A stretch of DNA of 64,000 nucleotides from NCBI GenBank assembly GCA_002331485.1, contig DCYS01000033.1, positions 1 through 64,000 of the forward strand, given 5' to 3'. Of this stretch, positions 1 to 6,817 are shown piece by piece. This DNA comes from Flavobacteriales bacterium UBA2104 (GTDB lineage Bacteria > Bacteroidota > Bacteroidia > Flavobacteriales_D > Crocinitomicaceae). Made by a program: the position numbers and the translations under genes. The notes under the pieces are model-generated. The model saw only the letters and a program-made list of their open reading frames with translations. It made no database searches and had not been told where the DNA came from. Positions within the stretch are counted from its first letter, which is position 1; each line of letters starts with the position of its first letter.

Positions 1-68
1 TAGCGTAGCCCGGTTATCGCGCCTGCTTTGGGAGCAGGAGGTCGCAGGTTCGAATCCTGCCACCCCGA
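1..68 (+). tRNA. tRNA-Pro (TGG), 5' end outside window
   Basis: The D arm, anticodon arm, variable loop and T arm (GGTTCGAATCC) are visible. The anticodon stem CCTGC/GCAGG encloses a 7-base loop with TGG in the middle. The 3' acceptor strand CACCCCG plus discriminator A ends at 68; its 5' partner (expected CGGGGTG) lies before base 1, so the gene is cut by the window edge. A terminator follows two bases later. Confidence 0.93.
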
Positions 69-70
69 CA

Positions 71-100
71 AGGGGATGATTGAGTTCATCCCCTTTTTTT
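71..100 (+). terminator. Intrinsic terminator after tRNA-Pro
   Basis: A perfect AGGGGATGA/TCATCCCCT hairpin with a 6-base loop is followed by a T run. It separates tRNA-Pro from the tRNA-Arg locus. Confidence 0.9.
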
Positions 101-164
101 GATTTTGAGAGTCTGTACTGTTTATCGGGAAACAGAATTGAAAGACTTTTTTGAAATATCAATA

Positions 165-176
165 GGTCGCGTAGCT
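165..176 (+). pseudogene. Short 5' fragment resembling tRNA-Arg
   Basis: GGTCGCGTAGCT is identical to the first 12 bases of the intact tRNA-Arg at 327. The bases before it (TTGAAATA at 151-158) also match those before the intact gene (TTGAAATA at 312-319). The match stops in the D arm, where a tandem repeat begins. It looks like a scar of an earlier tRNA duplication or insertion; chance similarity over so short a stretch is possible. Confidence 0.45.
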
Positions 177-274
177 TACCGATTAAGACTCATAGTCCTC
201 TAGGATTCGTCTAGATCGGCACAGGTACCGAAAAAGACTCATAATCCTCTTGGATTCGTCTAGATCGGCACAGG
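177..274 (+). repeat. Two tandem 49-bp units between tRNA-Pro and tRNA-Arg
   Basis: Units at 177-225 and 226-274 both run from TACCGA to GGCACAGG and differ at four positions. They directly abut the 5' tRNA-Arg fragment. No coding potential or known family is recognised. A 7-bp inverted repeat CAGCTTC/GAAGCTG (275-281/303-309) follows just before the intact tRNA. Confidence 0.85.
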
Positions 275-326
275 CAGCTTCGCTACACGACGTGAACAGA
301 AGGAAGCTGTATTGAAATACTAAATT

Positions 327-400
327 GGTCGCGTAGCTCAGCTGGATAGAGCATCTGCCTTCTAAGCAGACGGTCACAGGTTCGAATCCTGTCGCGATCA
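327..400 (+). tRNA. tRNA-Arg (TCT)
   Basis: Complete 74-base cloverleaf. The acceptor arms GGTCGCG and CGCGATC pair with one G-T wobble, the anticodon stem TCTGC/GCAGA carries TCT, and the T arm is CACAGGTTCGAATCCTGT. CCA is not encoded. Its 3' part from 336 is the attachment site of a genomic island whose integrase begins at 577. The intact gene was evidently regenerated by the element on integration, so the sequence downstream of 401, including its terminator, belongs to the island. Confidence 0.96.
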
Positions 401-401
401 C
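336..401 (+). other. attL: 66-bp direct repeat, left end of island
   Basis: This 66-bp stretch, from the D arm of tRNA-Arg to one base beyond its end, recurs without mismatch at 17698-17763. Tyrosine integrases commonly use the 3' half of a tRNA gene in this way. The distance between copies defines a 17,362-bp element. Confidence 0.93.
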
Positions 402-409
402 AAGATTAG

Positions 410-444
410 AAACCTCATGGAACTCACGTTCTATGGGGTTTTTT
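410..444 (+). terminator. Terminator of tRNA-Arg supplied by the island
   Basis: The stem AAACC-CAT-GAAC / GTTC-ATG-GGTTT, with small internal mismatches and a TCAC loop, is followed by a T run. It lies inside the island, so it replaces the original tRNA terminator, which now sits beyond attR. Confidence 0.8.
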
Positions 445-532
445 GTTGTGATATAGTCGAATATTGTTTACAAGGAAGAGACGTACCAGCCCTCGGATTT
501 CATCTTGTTTTTACATTCTGGCGTGTGAAAAA

Positions 533-542
533 GTGTGCACAT
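533..542 (+). promoter_or_regulatory. End repeat GTGTGCACAT, candidate arm-type site (left)
   Basis: GTGTGCACAT, containing the palindrome TGTGCACA, lies between attL and the integrase start. The same 10-mer is found 39 bp inside attR. Tyrosine recombinases of this type bind short arm sites near element ends, so this is a candidate. There is no direct proof and a chance match cannot be excluded. Confidence 0.4.
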
Positions 543-576
543 AATTCATAGGAAGTGATCTAATTCATTTCTAATT

Positions 577-1782
577 ATGGCAACAATTAATTTAGTACTA
601 GATCTAAGAAGATCTAGAAAAGACGGAACCTATCCATTAGTTTTCAGAGTACGTGTTAAAAAGAAGTATTGTGATATAGCTTCAGGAATAACACTCCATA
701 AGAGTCAGTTTGATCAAAAGAACTCATCTGTAAAGGATGACCTGGAGTTGAATGAACAATTATTGACCTTAAGAACTCACTATCTAAAAAGATTAAGAAC
801 TTATATCAGTGAACATATAGATATCCACGATATAAAGGACTTAAGGGATTTCCTAATTCAAAAGAATAAAGATGAGGTCACATTATACTCTTTTTGGGAA
901 TCAGTCATTGAAGAACTCAAGAATGCAAATCGACATGGTAATGCCAGGGTGTATTCAATGACACTAAATGCAATTAGTGATGCTATTGACCTCGATATTC
1001 CCCTGAAGAGTTTTAGTTATAAAAAACTCATGGACTTAGAGCGTAAGCTATATAAAAGAGGTATGTCTGCAAATGGTATTAGTGTCTACATGAGAACTCT
1101 GAGAGCAGTTTGCAACAAGGCTATCAACTATGACCTTGTTGGCTATGAATGGTATCCATTTAGAAAGTATAAGTTCCGTAAGGAAAGTACTACTCCACGG
1201 GTATTAAGTATAAATGAGTTAAGTGCATATTTCAATCTCGACTTACCAAAAGATCACACCTATTATAAGAGTTGGTTGATTGGTCAACTGATCTTCATGT
1301 TAAGAGGAATCAACATCACTGACCTACTTTTACTATCATCAGAGAATATCAAGAACGGAAGAATCATATATAAACGTGCCAAAACTGGAAAGGTATACAG
1401 TGTTAAGATGACTGATGAGGTTAAACACTTACTTGACCAGTTCAGTGTAGACTCAACGTTATTAGGTTTAATTACTGAAGAGGAGTTCAAAAATAAGGAC
1501 AAACTAATCAAGGTACTGATGCAACGTAGAAAAGTGATCAATACCCACCTAAAACAATTAGGTAAAATGATTAATTCTCAAGAATCAGTAACAACTTATG
1601 TGTTTCGGTATTCATATGCCAACGTAGCTAAGAAATTAGGTTATTCTAAAGATCTTATAGCTGAGGCTCTGGGACATGAGTATGGGAATTCTGTTACAGG
1701 AGTATATCTGGAGCAGTTTGACTTGGAGCTGATTGATGAGATGAATGAAGATGTAGCAAAAGCCATTAAAAAGGGGGATTGA
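577..1782 (+). CDS. int: Tyrosine recombinase / integrase of the tRNA-Arg island
   Basis: A 401-residue phage-type integrase with the architecture usual in Bacteroidetes mobile elements. It has an N-terminal arm-DNA-binding beta domain (about 1-90), a SAM-like core-binding domain (about 100-200) and a catalytic domain (about 215-395). The first catalytic Arg is in MLRGINITDLL, the second Arg in VFRYSYA (where the usual H-x-x-R His position appears changed), and GHEYGNSVTGVYL supplies the His and the nucleophilic Tyr. It sits 175 bp inside attL and reads inward, the usual position for the gene that integrates and excises the element. No excisionase gene is recognised beside it. A terminator overlaps its stop codon. 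Confidence 0.95.
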   Translation: MATINLVLDLRRSRKDGTYPLVFRVRVKKKYCDIASGITLHKSQFDQKNSSVKDDLELNEQLLTLRTHYLKRLRTYISEHIDIHDIKDLRDFLIQKNKDEVTLYSFWESVIEELKNANRHGNARVYSMTLNAISDAIDLDIPLKSFSYKKLMDLERKLYKRGMSANGISVYMRTLRAVCNKAINYDLVGYEWYPFRKYKFRKESTTPRVLSINELSAYFNLDLPKDHTYYKSWLIGQLIFMLRGINITDLLLLSSENIKNGRIIYKRAKTGKVYSVKMTDEVKHLLDQFSVDSTLLGLITEEEFKNKDKLIKVLMQRRKVINTHLKQLGKMINSQESVTTYVFRYSYANVAKKLGYSKDLIAEALGHEYGNSVTGVYLEQFDLELIDEMNEDVAKAIKKGD

Positions 1783-1795
1783 GTCCCCCCTTTTT
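1767..1795 (+). terminator. Terminator of the integrase gene
   Basis: The hairpin AAGGGGGA/TCCCCCCTT overlaps the integrase stop codon and ends in a T run. Confidence 0.85.
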
Positions 1796-1852
1796 CACAT
1801 TTGATTCTTTTTTTATATGTTTACTTCAGAAAACCTAATTACTTAATTATAA

Positions 1853-2797
1853 ATGAAATCGAAACCAACAATAAGAGAGATAGTATTATGTTGCTTCTTA
1901 ATACCTATCATGACATATAGTCAAACAACTTTTATACCTGATGTAGCATTTGAAGCATATCTCGAAGATAATTATCCGACCTGTGACGATGGTATTAACA
2001 ATAATAACCTCGTACTTACCAATGGGTTCTCTGATGTAACAAACATATCTCCGGGAGGCTATGCTATTAGTGATCTTAGTGGAATAGAGAATTGTGTAAA
2101 CTTAAACTCATTCACATTATCTGATAACGTGTGGCTTACAGAAGTTGATTTAAGTTTTGTAACTAGTGTCCCTTCTTTTTATTTTGATATAAGTGGGGTT
2201 CCGAGTAATGTAGAGACGATTATCCTTCCCTCTACTCCACTGAGCTTTTTAAAAATAAGTAATACTAAAATAACTGAACTCTCACTCAATTCTTCGAATA
2301 CATTAGTAGGTTTGGGAACTGTGCAAATACTCCTAAATGAAAATTTAACTCAAATAGATCTTTCCAACATTTCTATTAACGTTAATTCATCTAGCCCTTG
2401 TGCTCTTTATGTGGGAAGTAATCCAGTTCTTGAATGTTTGAATATAGCTAATGGTGATTGTCAAGAGTGGAAATCGGTTGAAATTAGCTTGAATGATCTT
2501 CTTTTTGAGATAATTGTAGATGACCCAGTATATTCGGAAAACCATATTAACTGGATTTGGCAAGAAAAAGGTATGTGGGATCTTAATAATCCTGGTCAAA
2601 CTAATCCGTATAATTATGTCACTTCTGGGAACTCAAACTCATGTGGTAGCTTAGGGATATCAGAGATGGAAAATGAAGAAAAAGAGCTTGTAGAAATCTT
2701 AGATCTCATGGGACGTAAATCCAAATATAAACCGAATACAATTCTAATTTTCATATACTCAGACGGAACATCTGAAAAGGTTTATAATGCTGAATAA
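1853..2797 (+). CDS. Secreted leucine-rich-repeat-like surface protein
   Basis: 314 residues with a Sec signal peptide (hydrophobic segment about 10-21, likely cleavage after TYSQ). The mature start TTFIPDVAFEAYLE is typical of Flavobacteriales leucine-rich-repeat surface proteins. Irregular LRR-like units follow (for example ISDLSGIENCVNLNSFTLS and LTQIDLSNISINV). The C-terminus, about 270-314 (LVEILDLMGRKSKYKPN, then a YSDGT motif), resembles a short conserved C-terminal segment of secreted flavobacterial proteins; a sorting role is inference. It stands alone between the integrase terminator and a bidirectional terminator. It is island cargo of unknown function, plausibly an adhesin or surface binder. 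Confidence 0.75.
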   Translation: MKSKPTIREIVLCCFLIPIMTYSQTTFIPDVAFEAYLEDNYPTCDDGINNNNLVLTNGFSDVTNISPGGYAISDLSGIENCVNLNSFTLSDNVWLTEVDLSFVTSVPSFYFDISGVPSNVETIILPSTPLSFLKISNTKITELSLNSSNTLVGLGTVQILLNENLTQIDLSNISINVNSSSPCALYVGSNPVLECLNIANGDCQEWKSVEISLNDLLFEIIVDDPVYSENHINWIWQEKGMWDLNNPGQTNPYNYVTSGNSNSCGSLGISEMENEEKELVEILDLMGRKSKYKPNTILIFIYSDGTSEKVYNAE

Positions 2798-2832
2798 TCA
2801 ATCCCTCAGACTCAAACCAATAGCTAATAGGG

Positions 2833-2875
2833 AAAAAACTCAAGCACACCATTTTAGTGTACTTGAGTTTTCTTT
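2833..2875. terminator. Bidirectional terminator between convergent genes
   Basis: AAAACTCAAGCACAC/GTGTACTTGAGTTTT forms a 15-bp hairpin with one mismatch, flanked by A and T runs on opposite sides. It can serve both the plus-strand surface-protein gene and the minus-strand winged-helix gene. Confidence 0.85.
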
Positions 2876-2911
2876 TAATAAGTGGAGTAAATGGAACCTC
2901 AAGCTTTAAAT

Positions 2912-3829
2912 TTATTTAGGTTCCGAATAGTCTATCATTTTATCCATTAAAAATTTAGGAAATTTGTTTCCACGTCGAATAAGTGATGGGTTTAAGTAGT
3001 ACTCATTCCTTTTGTACTTATTTTTTTTAAATTCAAAGAGAACCTCTGATTCCATAATATTGGCTAAATAATTATCGAATGTTCTCTTCTGAATTTTTGA
3101 TATACCTAAACTTCTGAAAGTTTTAAATAGATTTTTTGAGTTGATATTAAGAATATTCTTTTCCTTAGAAAGATAAGTTGATAGCACTAGTGTAAAACCA
3201 ATAGCTTGAAACGTTAACCCTTCTTTTGATATTCGAAACATTGATTGCTGATCTAGGATACAAAAATCCTTATGATTAAACCGCCCCTTCGAATTGTTGA
3301 ACATATTAATGATATCTTCATTTATATCCTTTCCTTTTCTTAAGTATTTCGGATTCACTATAAATACCTTCTTTCGATTGTATTTGGTTCCTTTTAATCT
3401 GTAATGCTTCAATAATCCAGATTTTTCCAAGTCTTTTGTTATGCTGTTAGATCTTTGAGGAGATATTCCTAATTCGAATGCCAAAGATTTGTTTGTATGT
3501 GCTTCATATTTAAAATTAAGACACACATTATCGCAGTAATTCAGGTTATGGCATATTCTAATAAAATACCCTAGATTCTTCAGCGATATAGAGGGGATGA
3601 CTTTATTTATCTCATCTGGGAAGTATTTTACAAAATTATGAGTTTTAGTCATTTTGAAATAAGGTGAATACTTTTTCAGAAATAGATAAGTTTCGCAACT
3701 ATCTTTGAATTCATAATTAGTAGTTTCTATTTCATTCTGTAGAATTTCTCCCGTTTCTATATTGCGATACTTTTGAGGATCTAATTCAATTTGTTTTGTT
3801 CTATAATCAATTTGCATCATAATTTTCAA
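2912..3829 (-). CDS. RepL-like protein with two winged-helix domains
   Basis: 305 residues. The start resembles plasmid RepL proteins (YRNIETGEILQNE, compare the RepL EESGEVIE segment). A winged-helix unit at about 85-170 contains the helix-turn-helix LAFELGISPQRSNSITKDLEKSGLL and ends VNPKYLRKGKD. A second unit at about 205-290 ends LNPSLIRRGNK, so the protein appears internally duplicated. Two winged-helix domains are typical of plasmid replication initiators (WH1-WH2). It is transcribed away from the defence operon, and the 597-bp region upstream is rich in inverted repeats. It may be a replication initiator or a regulator of the element. Assignment rests on motif resemblance only. Confidence 0.5.
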   Translation of the reverse strand: MKIMMQIDYRTKQIELDPQKYRNIETGEILQNEIETTNYEFKDSCETYLFLKKYSPYFKMTKTHNFVKYFPDEINKVIPSISLKNLGYFIRICHNLNYCDNVCLNFKYEAHTNKSLAFELGISPQRSNSITKDLEKSGLLKHYRLKGTKYNRKKVFIVNPKYLRKGKDINEDIINMFNNSKGRFNHKDFCILDQQSMFRISKEGLTFQAIGFTLVLSTYLSKEKNILNINSKNLFKTFRSLGISKIQKRTFDNYLANIMESEVLFEFKKNKYKRNEYYLNPSLIRRGNKFPKFLMDKMIDYSEPK

Positions 3830-4426
3830 TTTTATACATTATTTGAAAAAAACACACATCAATAATCCACGTAAACCCCTGATAAATAAGCGTATGAAAT
3901 AATAGAAGTATGTACTTATAGGGAGCATATTTTCCTAGTAAATTGATGTGTAATGAATTGACGATGTATGATGTCTGAATTAGTCATACGTTATAAATGA
4001 CTAAAAAAGTGGAGGGGATATATACCTGAATCGTCAATCAGGTAACCCTCATTTTTTCCACGTCGAAACTGACGTTATTACTTGTATGATTTAACTTATA
4101 TCAATATCAATAATTATTTATTTAATAACTGCACTAAGAAAATCCTAGCGTGACTAAAAAAACAGATTATGAATTTTTGGAAGAGTTTCCGATATCAATA
4201 TAAATTTTACTCGAAAGGGTAAAATTAGAACATCTGAGATGCTAAATTAAAATGAATATTTCGATAAATAAAATTTATTTTAAATATCTATTCAGTTCCA
4301 TCATTGATTTCATTGAGATATAGCCCTTCAAAACTGATTAATGAAAATACTTAAACAAAAAATGTTTACCTTTAAATTTTGAGTATAATTATCAGCTTAA
4401 TAACCATTATGCGATAACCTAGAGCT
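3830..4426. other. Divergent intergenic region with clustered inverted repeats
   Basis: 597 AT-rich bases without a credible gene lie between the divergent RepL-like gene and hsdR. Inverted repeats seen: ACACATCAAT/ATTGATGTGT (3854-3863 and 3942-3951, exact), TAGTCAT/ATGACTA (3981-3987 and 3997-4003), GTATGA/TCATAC (3966-3971 and 3984-3989), and a nested hairpin GAGGG-ACCTGA/TCAGGT-CCCTC (4012-4050) followed by T6. The last looks like a plus-strand terminator, hinting at a short transcript. From about 4060 to 4426 I see only AT-rich leader and no clear consensus promoter. The region could hold operator sites, an origin, or both. Confidence 0.5.
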
Positions 4427-6817
4427 ATGAATAAAGATCAAATGTCTGAACGGGACATATGCACGAAGTTTATCACACCAGCCATCACAAAATCGGGTTG
4501 GGACCTACGTCGGCAAATAAGAGAAGAAGTTGAGTTTACTGATGGAAGAATCATAGTACAGGGTAACCTTCACACAAGAGGGAAAAGAAAGAGAGCTGAT
4601 TACATTCTTTATTACAAGCCTGACGTACCATTAGCTATCATTGAAGCTAAGAGTAACAAAATGAACGTAGGAGATGGAATGCAACAAGCTTTGGAATATG
4701 CTGAAATCCTTCACATCCCTTTCGTTTTTACGTCGAATGGAGACAGTTTTGTATTTCATGATAGAACCAAAGGGATCGGGGACATTGAAAAAGAAATTTC
4801 ACTTGATGACTTCCCTTCACCTGATCAGTTATGGGAGAGGTACTTAAATGAGAGAGAGATAGATTCTCCTGAAGCACGTAAAATCGTAGAGCAGGATTAC
4901 TACAGAGATGACAGTGGTATGTCACCACGTTACTATCAACAAAATGCAGTAAATAGAACTTTGGAGGCTATTGCTAGAGGACAAAACAGGATCCTCCTTG
5001 TAATGGCTACAGGAACTGGTAAAACTTATACAGCTTTTAATATTATATGGAGGCTTTGGAAGAATGGAACAAAAAAAAGGATTCTATTCCTTGCTGATAG
5101 AAATGCATTACTTACTCAAACCAAGAACGGAGATTTCTCCCCATTTGGAAATGATATCATGCATATCATTAAGAACCGTAAGATAGATAAGTCATACCAA
5201 ATATACTTTGCCCTTTATCAAGGATTAACTGGATCAGAGGAATCCCAAAATGCATATAAAGAGTTTAGTAGAGATTTTTTTGACCTCGTTGTAATTGACG
5301 AGTGTCATAGAGGCTCTGCATCTGAAGCTTCTGCCTGGAGAGAAGTACTTGATTATTTTAGTGGTGCTACTCAAATTGGTCTTACTGCAACACCGAAAGA
5401 AACAAAGGATGTTTCAAATATGGCATACTTTGGAGAACCTATATATACTTATAGCCTTAAACAAGGTATAGAGGATGGATTTTTAGCTCCATATAAGGTG
5501 GTTCGTATTGGTATGGATGTAGATGAAGGGTGGAGACCTACTTCGGGCTTAAAAGACAGATATGGCAATGAGGTTGAGGATAGGATCTATAACCTCAAAG
5601 ACTATGATCGTACATTAGTCATTGATGGAAGAACTCAAGCTGTTGCGAAGAAGATTACCGAATATCTAAAAGCTACGGATCGATTTGCCAAAACTATTGT
5701 CTTCTGTACTGATATTGATCATGCTAATAGAATGAGACAGGCATTGATAAATGAGAATGCAGATCTCGTTGCTAAACATTGGAATTACTGTGTTAAGATC
5801 ACTGGTGATGATGAGGTTGGGAAACAAGAGCTTGATAACTTTACCGACGTAGAAGAAAGATTTCCTGTAATAGCAACAACATCTAAAATGCTAACCACGG
5901 GTATTGATACGAAGATGGTTAAGTTTATTGTTTTGGAATCTAACATAGGTTCTATGACTGAGTTTAAACAAATTGTTGGACGAGGAACAAGGATCAGAGA
6001 AGCTGAAGGAAAAGTTTTCTTTACTATCATGGATTTTAGAAAAGCAACTAATCTATTTGCAGATCCGGATTTTGATGGTGAACCCGTTCAGATCTATACT
6101 CCACGTGAATCAGAACCAGTTACTCCACCGGATATGACTGAAGATGTTGTTGATGAAATTGATAATAAGCTGGATCCTACGTCGAATGAAGATGATGTAT
6201 TAAGTCTTCAAGGCAATCCCAGTGACATTTCTATTAAAGATGAGGAATCAAAAATTAAGAAATACTACATAGATGACGTGACTGTATCAGTCGTGTCTGA
6301 GCGCGTTCAATACTATGGTAAAGATGGTAAGCTCATCACTGAATCATTAAAAAAGTATTCAAAAGATAACATCATCAAAGAGTATCACACTTTAGATGAG
6401 TTTACAGACAAATGGAATTCATCAGCCAAAAAACAGGAATTACTTGAAGAAATGGCAGAGCAAGGAATTTTCCTAGAAGCTTTAAGAGAAGAAGTAGGGA
6501 AAGATTTAGATGCCTTTGATCTCATCTGTCATGTTGCATTTGATATGCCACCACTTACAAGAAAGGAAAGAGCTGAGAACGTAAAGAAACGCAACTACTT
6601 TGCTAAATACGGAGATCAAGCTAGAGAGGTATTGGAGAAACTACTCGAGAAGTACGTTCAAGATGGTATTACCTCAATAGAGAACAATTCTGTGCTTAAA
6701 CTAAGACCTCTCTCTGATCTAGGAGGACCAGTAGAGATTGTTAGCACCTTTGGAGACAAATCTGCCTATAAAAAAGCAATTAAAGAATTAGAAAAAGAAC
6801 TCTATAAAACTGCATAG
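4427..6817 (+). CDS. hsdR: Type I restriction enzyme, restriction subunit HsdR
   Basis: 796 residues, the length of the EcoEI-type subfamily. An N-terminal PD-(D/E)xK nuclease motif is seen as RADYILYY followed by AIIEAKS (about 57-74). A superfamily 2 helicase/translocase follows: Walker A ATGTGKT (about 196-202), Walker B box VVIDECHRG (about 288-296), TATP (about 321) and motif VI VGRGTRIR (about 517-524). The C-terminal 200 residues form the EcoEI R C-terminal domain that contacts the modification complex. It translocates and cuts DNA lacking host methylation, together with HsdM and HsdS. It is first in the defence operon; the next ORF starts at the base after its stop. Confidence 0.96.
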   Translation: MNKDQMSERDICTKFITPAITKSGWDLRRQIREEVEFTDGRIIVQGNLHTRGKRKRADYILYYKPDVPLAIIEAKSNKMNVGDGMQQALEYAEILHIPFVFTSNGDSFVFHDRTKGIGDIEKEISLDDFPSPDQLWERYLNEREIDSPEARKIVEQDYYRDDSGMSPRYYQQNAVNRTLEAIARGQNRILLVMATGTGKTYTAFNIIWRLWKNGTKKRILFLADRNALLTQTKNGDFSPFGNDIMHIIKNRKIDKSYQIYFALYQGLTGSEESQNAYKEFSRDFFDLVVIDECHRGSASEASAWREVLDYFSGATQIGLTATPKETKDVSNMAYFGEPIYTYSLKQGIEDGFLAPYKVVRIGMDVDEGWRPTSGLKDRYGNEVEDRIYNLKDYDRTLVIDGRTQAVAKKITEYLKATDRFAKTIVFCTDIDHANRMRQALINENADLVAKHWNYCVKITGDDEVGKQELDNFTDVEERFPVIATTSKMLTTGIDTKMVKFIVLESNIGSMTEFKQIVGRGTRIREAEGKVFFTIMDFRKATNLFADPDFDGEPVQIYTPRESEPVTPPDMTEDVVDEIDNKLDPTSNEDDVLSLQGNPSDISIKDEESKIKKYYIDDVTVSVVSERVQYYGKDGKLITESLKKYSKDNIIKEYHTLDEFTDKWNSSAKKQELLEEMAEQGIFLEALREEVGKDLDAFDLICHVAFDMPPLTRKERAENVKKRNYFAKYGDQAREVLEKLLEKYVQDGITSIENNSVLKLRPLSDLGGPVEIVSTFGDKSAYKKAIKELEKELYKTA

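Noticed and set aside
183..401. Open frame on the minus strand across tRNA-Arg
   Set aside because: It is antisense to the tRNA gene and the tandem repeat. A similar frame occurs over the attR copy (17590-17781). Both are tRNA shadows.
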